The translations under genes were made by a program, and so were the position numbers. A stretch of 64,000 nt of DNA from Megasphaera micronuciformis F0359 (GTDB lineage: Bacteria; Bacillota; Negativicutes; Veillonellales; Megasphaeraceae), in NCBI RefSeq assembly GCF_000165735.1, contig NZ_GL538208.1, forward strand, positions 544,682 through 608,681. The letters are read 5' to 3'. The notes below the pieces were generated by a model that searched no databases, had not been told where the DNA came from, and was given only the letters and a program-made list of their open reading frames with translations. This document shows, in pieces, positions 44,837 through 54,003 of this stretch; position 1 is the first letter of the stretch; every line of letters begins with the position of its first letter.

Positions 44837-46117
44837 CTATTCATTACTTTCGTCGCCAGGAGCTAAATAGATGATGTTACTACCGACTGTTACGGCTTCT
44901 TTTTGTAACGCTTCCAAGTCGATCAGATTTACGGGGAGCAGCACGAATAAGTCCGAATCCGTATATAAGGATACTATACGAAATTGAGTGTTTTCCCAAT
45001 ATTTATTTATCTTTCGAGCAAAATCTTCCGATTCGCCGTCAGGATCGGCGGAAAAAATATCCGGTGTGAGTGTAAGTTCAGGGTGGCTACGAACGAGAGA
45101 TACATTGTTTACGGCTTGTACAAAACTATCTGCCGATGTACTACAAGGTAATGCAGCGGCGATGCGGTTTTGAACTAAGATATCCCGTAAGGCCTGACGC
45201 ATGTCGGTCTCACTTACATCCGTATTTACCGGTTTGTCAGCCTTGGTCTTATAAAAAAAGGCAATGGGGTTTTTCAGAAACTTATGAGCCTCTTTTATGA
45301 CCTTGGCATCATTTCCTGAAAGGTTTCCGACTAAGCGAATAAAAGTATCTTTGCGTTCTTGCTGTAAAGCGGCCTTTTGTGCTTGCGCCCGTTCAGCTTC
45401 AACTTTATCGTACGTGCCTATAACTTCCCACGTATCTGTCTGAGGGATAATATGTCGTTCTCTATACTCTTTCATGGTTGAAAGGACATCTCCCCTTGTA
45501 AGGCTCCTACAACTGAACAAGGTGCTTTTTTTCTCATTTCCTTTACTGACTTCCAGGATAAAGGTCCCCGTTTTTTCACGCATTGTTTGCATAAAGGGAG
45601 ATTCCATAAGACCTTGAGGCGAATACAGGATGAAATAGTATATATCTCCTATCTCTAAGGCAATCATGGCTTTTTGCACTTCGACAAAGGTAATCTTTGT
45701 TCTCATACCAGAATCGGTCTCTAAGCGCCAGGTTGCAAGAGTTTTTCGGGCTTCTCTTTTTAACAAAGGTTTCTTTAAGGTAAAGAACACTAAAAGCGGA
45801 GGACCGAATAATACGAAAAGCAGAGGCACGAGGGGAGTAAATACGGCAATGAAGTCTCCGGTCAAGCTATGGTGAGATGTTTTGTGAATCATAGTAATTA
45901 GGAGGGCATTGTTTATGCCATCCATATACGCCGCCAGCTCGGGGTATTGAAACGAAAGATATATGAAAACTGTGACGGAAACACATATAACGGTCATCAT
46001 AGCGATTAACAGCTGCTTGGCGACCTTAGTACAAATCCGCTCCTGCGTTATCAAGGTCAAGGACTCTAATTCGGGAATGCCCTTGCACCACTTTGCGGCT
46101 CCCTTTTTTCCTGTCAT
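44837..46117 (-). CDS. Unknown two-segment membrane protein, 426 residues
   Basis: Two membrane segments (about residues 35-56 and 88-113) are followed by a cytoplasmic region of over 300 residues. That region has a short coiled coil (about 245-262, AERAQAQKAALQQERKD) and mixed alpha/beta stretches. I see no catalytic motif. It is the first gene of the minus-strand array and the largest. The C-terminal 130 residues could be a separate domain (DSFVQAVNNVSLV to LLPVNLIDLEAL). Confidence 0.6.
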   Translation of the reverse strand: MTGKKGAAKWCKGIPELESLTLITQERICTKVAKQLLIAMMTVICVSVTVFIYLSFQYPELAAYMDGINNALLITMIHKTSHHSLTGDFIAVFTPLVPLLFVLFGPPLLVFFTLKKPLLKREARKTLATWRLETDSGMRTKITFVEVQKAMIALEIGDIYYFILYSPQGLMESPFMQTMREKTGTFILEVSKGNEKKSTLFSCRSLTRGDVLSTMKEYRERHIIPQTDTWEVIGTYDKVEAERAQAQKAALQQERKDTFIRLVGNLSGNDAKVIKEAHKFLKNPIAFFYKTKADKPVNTDVSETDMRQALRDILVQNRIAAALPCSTSADSFVQAVNNVSLVRSHPELTLTPDIFSADPDGESEDFARKINKYWENTQFRIVSLYTDSDLFVLLPVNLIDLEALQKEAVTVGSNIIYLAPGDESNE

Positions 46118-46153
46118 AAGTAGTTCCCATCCCTTCTATGTTAATGATACGAC

Positions 46154-46189
46154 AAAAAGCGTTCTACACTTGTTTGTGTGAACGCTTTT
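46154..46189 (-). terminator. Terminator after mtaD
   Basis: AAAAGCGTTCACAC pairs with GTGTAGAACGCTTTT (one bulge) and is followed by T on the minus strand. It marks the border between the salvage operon and the accessory array. Confidence 0.87.
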
Positions 46190-46193
46190 ACCG

Positions 46194-47489
46194 CTATACC
46201 GACTCTACGGCAGCCAATAACTGCTTTTTCGTCTCTTCTGCCCGCGCTTTAATTCTTTCAATATCCAAGGTGACGAATTCTTTGTTCTTTAAAACCGGTT
46301 TTCCGTCTATAAATACCGTGTCTACGTCCATGCTGTTGGCACTGTAGGCCAACAGAGATAAGACATCGTTGCGAGGATACCAATGGAGTCCTTCACGATC
46401 CATTAAGGTAATGTCCGCCTTATACCCTATTTCCAATTTTCCCGCATCCCTATAACCCAAGGCCGCGGCTCCGCCTTCAGTGAGTAAGTTTACTGCCGTT
46501 TCGGCGGGAATGATCGTCGGATCGTAAGTTACTCCTTTATGGATAAGGGCTGCCAGTCGCATTTCTTCAAAAATATCTAAATTATTATTGCTTGAGGCCC
46601 CGTCTGTACCCAAGGATACGGTAATCCCCTTTTTCAGCATCTTGCCGATAGGCGCCGTACCGCTGGCCAACTTCAGATTACTGCCCGGATTGTGGGCTAC
46701 ACGTACCTTTTTACGAGCCATAATCTCCAGATCTTCGTCATCGACATGAACGCAGTGAGCCGCTAAGCAACCGCAATCGAATACCCCTACCTTATCGGCC
46801 CAGGCAATAGGTGATAATCCGTATTGTTTTCTATGATTATCCACTTCCGCCTTAGTTTCACTTAAATGCATGTGGATTTCCGCACCGACAGAACGGGCTG
46901 TATCTACTACCTTGTACAAATATTCCTCGGGGCATGTATAGGGGGCGTGGGGGCCGAACATAACTGTAATACGGCCGTCACAACTATTATGCCACGTGCG
47001 ATAAAAGTCGAGATTTTCTTGTAAGGCTGCGTCTGCATTGGGTGTAATCCCCGTCAGACCGCGGCTCAGGCAGGCACGAATTCCCGAATCTTTCACTGCT
47101 TCGGCTACTTGGTCCATGAAAAAGTACATATCGGCAAAACCGGTTGTGCCGCAACGAATCATTTCGGCAATACCGAGCATGGTTTGGGCATATACGACTT
47201 CTTCATTCAAGCAGGCTTCCGCCGGCCAAATTTTCTTTTCCAGCCAGTCCATGAGCTGCATATCATCCGCATAACTTCGAAATGCCGTCATGGCAATATG
47301 ATTGTGTGTGTTAATAAATCCCGGCAAAGCCAGCATATCTTTGCCGTCTATAACCGTAACGTATGCCGATATGTCCTCGATTTTTTCGGGAAAGGCCGTA
47401 ATACGATCGTCCGTAATTTCAATATTGCCATGTTCCGTTATTTTGTGATTACGATATAGGCCTATGTTTTTAATCAGTGTTTTTGCCAC
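46194..47489 (-). CDS. mtaD: 5-methylthioadenosine / S-adenosylhomocysteine deaminase
   Basis: The 431-residue amidohydrolase has the metal ligands in GFINTHNHIAM, HLSETKAEV, AHCVHV and LGTDGASSNNNLD. This set and the length match the MtaD/SAH-deaminase group rather than guanine or cytosine deaminases. It converts methylthioadenosine or SAH to the inosine forms. Its place directly after ahcY, mtnA and mtnP strongly supports the substrate. It is the last gene of the operon. Confidence 0.92.
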   Translation of the reverse strand: MAKTLIKNIGLYRNHKITEHGNIEITDDRITAFPEKIEDISAYVTVIDGKDMLALPGFINTHNHIAMTAFRSYADDMQLMDWLEKKIWPAEACLNEEVVYAQTMLGIAEMIRCGTTGFADMYFFMDQVAEAVKDSGIRACLSRGLTGITPNADAALQENLDFYRTWHNSCDGRITVMFGPHAPYTCPEEYLYKVVDTARSVGAEIHMHLSETKAEVDNHRKQYGLSPIAWADKVGVFDCGCLAAHCVHVDDEDLEIMARKKVRVAHNPGSNLKLASGTAPIGKMLKKGITVSLGTDGASSNNNLDIFEEMRLAALIHKGVTYDPTIIPAETAVNLLTEGGAAALGYRDAGKLEIGYKADITLMDREGLHWYPRNDVLSLLAYSANSMDVDTVFIDGKPVLKNKEFVTLDIERIKARAEETKKQLLAAVESV

Positions 47490-47503
47490 CGTACCGGTCT
47501 CCT

Positions 47504-48745
47504 TTAGTCAAGATTTAAATAAGTTCTCTGTTCTTTACTGAGAGTATCTATTTCATATCCCATGGAATGCAGCTTTACGGATGCTACGGCCATATCCGTC
47601 TCCTTAGGCAAGACATATACCCGATTTTCCAAAGACTTACCCTTATGAAGCAAGTATTCGGCGGCTAAGGCCTGAACGGCAAAAGACAGGTCCATAATTT
47701 CAGCAGGATGGCCGTCGCCGGCAGCCAGATTGACCAGTCGACCTTCAGCCAGAAGATTAATAATTCGTCCGTCTGAAAGCTCATAACTTTCAATATTATG
47801 ACGGCCTTCAAAGTGTCGTACTGCCAAATCATTTAAATCGTTCTTGTTAATTTCTACATCAAAGTGCCCCGCATTGGCCAAGAGGACGCCGTCTTTCATC
47901 TTTTCCATGTCCTTACGTGTAATCACGTCCTTGTCGCCCGTTAAGGTGACAAAAATGTCGCCCTTTTCGGCAGCCTTTTCCATGGGCATAACTTCAAAAC
48001 CGTCGAAGACGGCTTCAATGGCTTTAATGGGATCTACTTCCGTTACAATAACGTGAGCACCCAAGCCTTTTGCACGCATGGCGCAACCGCGCCCGCACCA
48101 GCCGTAACCGGCAATGACGACGCGCTTACCTACGACAGTCAGGTTGGTAGTTCTCATAATGCCGTCCCAGGTAGATTGGCCCGTACCGTAGCGATTGTCG
48201 AAGAGGTATTTACAATACGAATCATTGGCGGCAATCATGGGAAATTGAAGGGTTCCTTCTTTTTCCAGTCCGCGCAGTCTGATAACGCCTGTCGTTGTTT
48301 CTTCCGTGCCGCCTATGAGTCGCTCCTGTGCATCCTTACGCGTTGTATGTAAGAGGTGAACCAAGTCGCCGCCGTCATCAATGATGATATGCGGTTTATG
48401 ATCAAGAGCCGCATTTAAATAAGAAAAGTATTCTTCTTCCGTACAATTATAGGTAGCATAAACAGTCAGGCCTTCAGCCACGAGGGCTGCCGCTACATCG
48501 TCCTGTGTAGATAAGGGATTGCTGCCCGTGACGACGACCTTGGCTCCTGCTCGATGTAAAACAAGGGCTAAATACGCCGTTTTGGCTTCTAAGTGAACAC
48601 TGACGACCACTGTTTTATCCTGAAAAGTCTGTTCTTTCTTTAATCGTTCTCCGATGTTGTTTAAGGTCGGCATATAATGTTCTACCCAGGCAATTTTCTT
48701 TTGACCGGCTGCGGCCAGGTCGTGGTTACGAATGATTGAAGTCAT
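47504..48745 (-). CDS. ahcY: S-adenosylhomocysteinase
   Basis: The 413-residue protein has the AhcY NAD-binding loop GYGWCGRGCAMRAKG and the DDGGDL and DNRYGTGQS motifs. It hydrolyses SAH reversibly to adenosine and homocysteine. The length suits the bacterial/archaeal form without the extra insert of some proteobacterial enzymes. It is flanked by mtnA and mtaD, so SAH and methylthioadenosine are handled by one operon. Confidence 0.96.
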   Translation of the reverse strand: MTSIIRNHDLAAAGQKKIAWVEHYMPTLNNIGERLKKEQTFQDKTVVVSVHLEAKTAYLALVLHRAGAKVVVTGSNPLSTQDDVAAALVAEGLTVYATYNCTEEEYFSYLNAALDHKPHIIIDDGGDLVHLLHTTRKDAQERLIGGTEETTTGVIRLRGLEKEGTLQFPMIAANDSYCKYLFDNRYGTGQSTWDGIMRTTNLTVVGKRVVIAGYGWCGRGCAMRAKGLGAHVIVTEVDPIKAIEAVFDGFEVMPMEKAAEKGDIFVTLTGDKDVITRKDMEKMKDGVLLANAGHFDVEINKNDLNDLAVRHFEGRHNIESYELSDGRIINLLAEGRLVNLAAGDGHPAEIMDLSFAVQALAAEYLLHKGKSLENRVYVLPKETDMAVASVKLHSMGYEIDTLSKEQRTYLNLD

Positions 48746-48751
48746 AACTGC

Positions 48752-49804
48752 TTATTCCTCTCTGTTTCGGAAAAATTCGGCGATGCTTAACGTATCGGGA
48801 TGATCGATAACCCCGTCTTGCGTAATAATTGCCGTTATATATTCATGCGGTGTAACGTCGAAGGCGGGATTGAATACGGGCGTATTTTTAAGTGCCGTTT
48901 GTACTCCTTGTATATTCCGTACTTCGTCGTGATTGCGCTCTTCAATAGGGATTTCTTCACCGCTTTTCATACTCAAATCAAAGGTAGATATAGGTGCGGC
49001 GACGAAGAAAGGTATGCCATGGACTTTGGCAGCCAAAGCCACTCCGTACGTACCGATTTTATTAGCCGTATCTCCGTTTGCCGTAATTCTGTCGGCACCG
49101 ACGATAACGGCATCAACTTGACGCGTTTTCATGACCCAAGCCGCCATATTGTCCGTAATTAAGGTGACGGGAATCTTGTCGGCCTGTAATTCCGTAGCCG
49201 TAAGCCGGGCACCTTGCAACAAAGGCCGCGTTTCGTCGGCAAATACATTGGCGATTCGTCCCTTACCGTGCAGATTCCGAATAACGCCCAAGGCAGTACC
49301 TATGTCGGCCGTTGCCAGAGCCCCGGCATTACAATGCGTTAAAACGGTAAATTTATCTTTGCGGATACGGGCTATGAGAGCTTCCGCTCCGAATCGGCCG
49401 ATGCACTTATTTACGTCTACATCTTCGGCATAAATAAACTTCGCTTCATCTTCAAGAGCTTCAATCAAAGTCTCTACCGATGCATCTCTGTGCTCCTGAA
49501 TAACCTGATTCATACGTTCCAAGCCCCAATGCAGATTGACGGCTGTAGGACGGGCTTTATCAAGGGTTATGATGACGTCGACCAGTTTTTGTCTAAAGTC
49601 GGTCTCTTTTTTTAACTCCAAAGCTGCCAAGACAACGGCATAAGCGGCAGCTACCCCGATAGCGGGAGCTCCGCGTACGGCTAAAACCTTAATAGCCTCC
49701 TCTACTTGGCGCCATGATGAACATTGTAAATATTCTTCTTGAGTAGGTAATTTAGTTTGGTCGAGGAGAATGAGTGTGTTCTTTTCCCAGGTAAGTGTTT
49801 TCAT
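48752..49804 (-). CDS. mtnA: 5-methylthioribose-1-phosphate isomerase
   Basis: The 350-residue protein shows VRGAPAIGVAAAYAV, THCNAGALAT, and GADRITANGDTANKIGTY, which define MtnA within the eIF2B-alpha fold. It turns methylthioribose-1-phosphate into methylthioribulose-1-phosphate. Its ATG overlaps the mtnP stop by one base, so the two consecutive steps are translationally coupled. No mtnB, mtnC or mtnD follows. Confidence 0.95.
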   Translation of the reverse strand: MKTLTWEKNTLILLDQTKLPTQEEYLQCSSWRQVEEAIKVLAVRGAPAIGVAAAYAVVLAALELKKETDFRQKLVDVIITLDKARPTAVNLHWGLERMNQVIQEHRDASVETLIEALEDEAKFIYAEDVDVNKCIGRFGAEALIARIRKDKFTVLTHCNAGALATADIGTALGVIRNLHGKGRIANVFADETRPLLQGARLTATELQADKIPVTLITDNMAAWVMKTRQVDAVIVGADRITANGDTANKIGTYGVALAAKVHGIPFFVAAPISTFDLSMKSGEEIPIEERNHDEVRNIQGVQTALKNTPVFNPAFDVTPHEYITAIITQDGVIDHPDTLSIAEFFRNREE

Positions 49805-50595
49805 TATGCCTTAAACCCGCCGTATTCGGCTAAAACATGACGACATTCGCAATCTTCGTCTTCGTAAAGATCAATGGCCTTCATAATGAGATTCTGAATG
49901 CGCTTATTATTTTCTTCCATACATTCGTTTACTTCTTCATGAGTCTGAACCTGATCTGTCAGGCCGGCTGCATAATTGGTGATCATAGAAACTGTAGCAT
50001 AGCAAATTTCCGCTTCTTTCGCTAAGCAAACTTCGGGAATCGTCGTCATACCGGCCAAGTCACCGCCCAGTTGTCGGAACATTTTAATTTCTGCAGGCGT
50101 TTCAAAGCGCGGTCCTTCGGAACAAACATAAGTAGCTCCGTTTTTTACATCATAGCCCAACTCTTTACCTGCACGCATAACGGCATCCCGCACTTTAGGA
50201 CAATAGGGAGTTGTCATATCGACGTGAACAACGCCGTTGGCCCCGCCGTCAAAGAAAGATTCATGACGCGAATGAGTAAAATCGATGAACTGATCGGGCA
50301 ATACGAAGTCACCCGGCTTATAGTCCAAAGTCATCGTACCGACGGCAGTCGTTGAAAAAATTGCCGAAACGCCGAGCTTCTTCAGACCTAAAATGTTGGC
50401 TCTGTAATTAATTAAATGAGGCGGAATGGAATGAGTACGACCGTGACGAGGCAAAAAGACAATTTCTTTATCCTTGTATGTACCGCGCAAGTAATGAATC
50501 ATTCCGAAAAAGGTGAGCAGTTTTTCCTGGCGTACATTTTTAAGCATAGTCGTATCGCAAACACCTGTACCGCCGATAATTCCGATGAGACTCAA
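49804..50595 (-). CDS. mtnP: S-methyl-5'-thioadenosine phosphorylase
   Basis: The likely start is TTG at 50595, 8 bases after AAGGAG; a GTG at 50604 abuts that site. The protein then has 263 residues beginning SLIGIIGGTG. RHGRTHSIPPHLINYRAN and the GATYVCSEGPRFET region match methylthioadenosine phosphorylases. It splits methylthioadenosine to adenine and methylthioribose-1-phosphate, the substrate of the next gene product. Confidence 0.94.
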   Translation of the reverse strand: MSLIGIIGGTGVCDTTMLKNVRQEKLLTFFGMIHYLRGTYKDKEIVFLPRHGRTHSIPPHLINYRANILGLKKLGVSAIFSTTAVGTMTLDYKPGDFVLPDQFIDFTHSRHESFFDGGANGVVHVDMTTPYCPKVRDAVMRAGKELGYDVKNGATYVCSEGPRFETPAEIKMFRQLGGDLAGMTTIPEVCLAKEAEICYATVSMITNYAAGLTDQVQTHEEVNECMEENNKRIQNLIMKAIDLYEDEDCECRHVLAEYGGFKA

Positions 50596-50600
50596 GACAA

Positions 50601-51509
50601 TCACTCCTTAGGTGTTGATGATTTTTTGTGATGCTCGTATAAATCTACGAGTTCATCATGGCTGATGACGTAACGTGTGCCGCAATAATGGCAAGTCATT
50701 TCGACTTGGGGGTCGGATAATAGTGCTTCCTTATCTTCTTGTCGTAAGGACAATAACACGTTTTCAATTCGTTCTAAGGAGCAGGTACACCGCCAATATA
50801 AGGGCTGTCTGTACAGTTCTTTATAAGAAAGACCCTCCATAATCGTTTCGGCAATACCCTCTCCGTTAGGATGTTCGGTCAGCCATGTCGTAATCTGGCC
50901 AATCTTCTTTATATTTTCTTCTACTTTGGCTAACACATTGTCTGATGCTCCGGGCAAGGCTTGAACCAGAAACCCTCCGGAAGCGGCAATTGAATAATCG
51001 CGATCGACAAGAACGCCCAGATTAATGGTTGACGGGACTTGTTCGGATGTATATAAGTAATAAGCCAAGTCTTCGGCAATTTCTCCGGAAACGATAGGAG
51101 AACGACTCGTATAGGTTGTTTTTTCAGGCGTGAATCGTGTTACCGTTACTTCCCCGTCCGTACCGACGGCACCGCTTACATCCAATTTTCCGTTCGGTTT
51201 CAGCGGCAAATCGACAACGGGGGTATCTACATAACCGCGAACTCGGTTGGAATTAAAAGCATCAACGTGAATAACTCCCAAAGGCCCCTTACCGTCAATG
51301 CGAATGGTTACACCTTCTTTATTTTTATAATCGCCGGCTAATAATAGGGCTCCCGTCATAGTGCGTCCCAATGCCGCACAGGCTACGGGGGATAAGTTGT
51401 GCTTTGTTCGCGCCGTTTCCGTAATATCCTTTGTTACGGCTACAGCCAGGCGAATGTTATCGTCACTTGTATAATGGACGATAAAATCCTTATATTTCAT
51501 GTCTTTCAT
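50601..51509 (-). CDS. hslO: Hsp33 redox-controlled chaperone
   Basis: The ATG at 51509 follows AGAGGT and gives 302 residues without overlapping the upstream nagZ gene; a longer frame to 51539 would. The four zinc cysteines are present as CTC and CHYC in the C-terminal domain. Hsp33 becomes an active holdase when these are oxidised. It is common in Firmicutes, but its place inside a nucleoside-salvage run appears incidental. Confidence 0.95.
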   Translation of the reverse strand: MKDMKYKDFIVHYTSDDNIRLAVAVTKDITETARTKHNLSPVACAALGRTMTGALLLAGDYKNKEGVTIRIDGKGPLGVIHVDAFNSNRVRGYVDTPVVDLPLKPNGKLDVSGAVGTDGEVTVTRFTPEKTTYTSRSPIVSGEIAEDLAYYLYTSEQVPSTINLGVLVDRDYSIAASGGFLVQALPGASDNVLAKVEENIKKIGQITTWLTEHPNGEGIAETIMEGLSYKELYRQPLYWRCTCSLERIENVLLSLRQEDKEALLSDPQVEMTCHYCGTRYVISHDELVDLYEHHKKSSTPKE

Positions 51510-51519
51510 ACTTGTACCT

Positions 51520-52689
51520 CTAATTGTTTTTCTCTTCATTCAAGTGCAATAACTTTATTTTTACAATACGTTTAACCGAATCCTCTATACGGCTACGCGG
51601 AATTCGTCCGTCTTTAAGAGCCGCTAATATACCGTCATATACTTCCTTTTCATGACCATATTCGTGGCAAATCAGAACTATGTCGGCACCGGCATTAATC
51701 GCCATGACTCCTAAGTCCCGGAATGAGTGTTGTCCCGTAACGGCTCCCATTTCCATGTCGTCCGTAACGATTAATCCCTTGTACTGTAAGCCGTTACGCA
51801 GTAAATCCGTCATAATGGGCCAGGACAAAGAGGCAGGATGTTCTGCATCAAATCCCGTGTAAACCAGGTGCGAAACGAGAATAACGAATTTGGTCGTATC
51901 GTGAGAGGCCATGGTTTTTGTAAAAGGGATTAAATCACTTTGGAAAAGTTCAGATTTGGAAGTTGTAATAACGGAGGACGCCTCATGAGAATCTACCGCA
52001 CTGCGACCGATCCCCGGAAAATGTTTTAATCCGTACATAATATGAGCAGCTTCATAGCCGTAGGCGGCTGCATCGACAAACTTAGATACCTGAGAAGCGT
52101 TGCCGCCGTATGAACGGGAATCGGTCGCACTCACATCGGCAACAGGCGCAAAATTCATATTAATTCCCATGCCTTTTAATTGCATACCTACGGAAAAGGC
52201 ATAGTCTTTAGCGGTTCCGGGATTTCCGCTGATGCCGACGGCTTGCTGTGACGGCGGAGCTTGCAAGTCATTCTTCATTCGTACTACATCGCCGCCTTCT
52301 TCATCAACAGCTATAAAAAGAGGTACCTTGGCCGGATTTTCCTTTTGCAGGTCTGTCGTCAACTCTTTGACTTGTTCCTGTGACTGCATATTGCGATCAA
52401 ATAAAATGATGTTTCCCGCTTTGTATTGAGTAAGCATATAACGGGTATCATCCGTTACGGTCGTACCTTGAATGCCGATCATCATCATTTGTCCGATCTT
52501 TTCTTCGTCGGACATGGAGTCGACGATCTTTTGTACTCGTTCATCTATAGATAGATCGGTATCGTCTGCTGCCGTTTTTTCATCATTAATAGGATATTCT
52601 TTGCCGCGAATCGTATCCGGTCCGCAGCCGGTTATAAAAAGACCGGCCAATATTAAGAATCCTAACAATAATCTTTTCAATATATTCAT
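51520..52689 (-). CDS. nagZ: GH3 beta-N-acetylhexosaminidase lipoprotein (NagZ-like)
   Basis: The 389-residue protein has a lipoprotein signal peptide with lipobox ITGC (Cys22) and a GH3 catalytic domain. AVDEEGGDVVRM, KHFPGIGRSAVDSH (the His/Asp pair loop of NagZ) and VTDDMEMGAV (the nucleophile Asp) are intact. Such enzymes remove N-acetylglucosamine from muropeptides. A lipid anchor places it outside the cytoplasmic membrane, as in Bacillus NagZ, unlike the cytoplasmic E. coli enzyme. Confidence 0.92.
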   Translation of the reverse strand: MNILKRLLLGFLILAGLFITGCGPDTIRGKEYPINDEKTAADDTDLSIDERVQKIVDSMSDEEKIGQMMMIGIQGTTVTDDTRYMLTQYKAGNIILFDRNMQSQEQVKELTTDLQKENPAKVPLFIAVDEEGGDVVRMKNDLQAPPSQQAVGISGNPGTAKDYAFSVGMQLKGMGINMNFAPVADVSATDSRSYGGNASQVSKFVDAAAYGYEAAHIMYGLKHFPGIGRSAVDSHEASSVITTSKSELFQSDLIPFTKTMASHDTTKFVILVSHLVYTGFDAEHPASLSWPIMTDLLRNGLQYKGLIVTDDMEMGAVTGQHSFRDLGVMAINAGADIVLICHEYGHEKEVYDGILAALKDGRIPRSRIEDSVKRIVKIKLLHLNEEKNN

Positions 52690-52692
52690 AGT

Positions 52693-53412
52693 TTACGGCA
52701 TTCCTTCCAAGGATGTGACCGTTTCCAAAGCAGTCTTTATCATATCGTTAAATCCTGTTTGTCGTGTATCGGCGTCGGCATGTTCACCTGTAATTAAGTG
52801 ATCGCTTACTGTCAAGAGAGCAAGCCCTTTGGCCTTATATCGTGAAGCTAAAGTATAAAGAGCGGCCGTTTCCATGTCAACTGCCAAAATACCGAAGTCG
52901 GTCAATTTATCATTATCAATTTCCTCATCGTAAAAACGATCGACGGAAATAACATTTCCGGCTCTTACCTTTAGCCCGGCATTTACGGCTTGATTATATG
53001 CCGTGTAGAGTAAAGTAAAGTCGGCCGTCGGAGCAAAGGCGATTGTAGACCCGAATATATTTCGTATAAGCGATGAATCCGTCGATGCGGCTTGAGCTAA
53101 TACAACGTCGCCTATTTCTACATCTTTTTGCATGGCACCGCAAGTCCCGACACGTACCAGGTTTTTCACCTGATATTCTTTGATGAGTTCCGTTGCATAA
53201 ATGGAAAAAGACGGAATGCCCATACCCGTTCCCTGAACGGACAGCCGTTTACCTTTATAGATACCCGTGTATCCGAGCATATTGCGAATTTCGTTATAGC
53301 ACTCCACATTACTTAAATACGTTTCGGCGATGTATTTTGCTCGCAAGGGATCTCCCGGTAACAGAACCGTCTCGGCAATACTCCCCTGCTTGGCTCCTAT
53401 ATGAATAGACAT
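52693..53412 (-). CDS. deoD: DeoD-type purine nucleoside phosphorylase
   Basis: The 239-residue protein has the PNP/UDP family-1 pattern: [25 protein letters not shown] and SVDRFYDEE, with [11 protein letters not shown] near the ribose site. It splits purine nucleosides with phosphate. GAGGAGG precedes the ATG. It heads the operon that continues with nagZ, hslO and the methylthioadenosine genes, so adenosine released by AhcY can be recycled. Confidence 0.95.
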   Translation of the reverse strand: MSIHIGAKQGSIAETVLLPGDPLRAKYIAETYLSNVECYNEIRNMLGYTGIYKGKRLSVQGTGMGIPSFSIYATELIKEYQVKNLVRVGTCGAMQKDVEIGDVVLAQAASTDSSLIRNIFGSTIAFAPTADFTLLYTAYNQAVNAGLKVRAGNVISVDRFYDEEIDNDKLTDFGILAVDMETAALYTLASRYKAKGLALLTVSDHLITGEHADADTRQTGFNDMIKTALETVTSLEGMP

Positions 53413-53434
53413 ATATGCCTCCTCTACAACTTTG

Positions 53435-53448
53435 AACGAACGGTCGTT
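53435..53448. promoter_or_regulatory. 14-base palindromic motif upstream of deoD
   Basis: AACGA-N4-TCGTT lies 23 bases upstream of the deoD start. It could be an operator; a chance origin is also possible. Confidence 0.2.
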
Positions 53449-53462
53449 AAATACGTAAGAAA

Positions 53463-53491
53463 GACTCCCGTCGCAAAACGCATCGGGAGCC
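53463..53491 (-). terminator. Terminator after ribH
   Basis: GGCTCCCG pairs with CGGGAGTC (one G-T pair) on the minus strand, followed by TTTCTT. It separates the riboflavin operon from deoD. Confidence 0.75.
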
Positions 53492-53513
53492 GTCCTTTCC
53501 GAAAAGGGGCCGA

Positions 53514-53978
53514 TTAGATTTCTTTTAATAAATTAGCCATTTCAATAGCCGAAACAGCTACATCGAAGCCTTTGTTGCCGGCTTTCGTACCGGCCCGTTC
53601 TACAGCCTGTTCGATATTTTCCGTCGTAACGACTCCGAATAAAACGGGACGACCTGTATGAAGGCTGATTTGAGCAATGCCCTTGGCTACTTCATTGCAT
53701 ACCAAATCATAATGCGATGTAGCACCGCGAATTACGGCACCGAGGCAAATGACGGCGTCATATTTTCCCGATTCCGCCATTTTTTGAGCTACCAACGGGA
53801 TTTCAAAAGCACCGGGAACCCAAGCTTCCGTAATATCGTCGTCATTCACACCGTGACGGTGTAGCGCGTCGTAGGCACCGCCTAAGAGTCGACTGCCGAT
53901 AAACTCGTTGAAACGAGCTACAACAATACCTATTTTAAGACCTGCTCCGAGTAATTGCCCTTCTTTAATCTGTGCCAT
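53514..53978 (-). CDS. ribH: Lumazine synthase (RibH)
   Basis: The 154-residue protein has the lumazine synthase motifs [36 protein letters not shown] and [11 protein letters not shown]. It condenses the 4-carbon phosphate unit with the pyrimidine to form lumazine. It is the last gene of the riboflavin operon. GGAG precedes the start. Confidence 0.97.
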   Translation of the reverse strand: MAQIKEGQLLGAGLKIGIVVARFNEFIGSRLLGGAYDALHRHGVNDDDITEAWVPGAFEIPLVAQKMAESGKYDAVICLGAVIRGATSHYDLVCNEVAKGIAQISLHTGRPVLFGVVTTENIEQAVERAGTKAGNKGFDVAVSAIEMANLLKEI

Positions 53979-54003
53979 AATATATCTCCTTTAATATAAA
54001 AAT

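Noticed and set aside
53413-53513. SAM or SAH riboswitch before the deoD-ahcY operon
   Set aside because: About 100 bases are available and the ribH terminator takes a third of them; no conserved aptamer blocks were seen.
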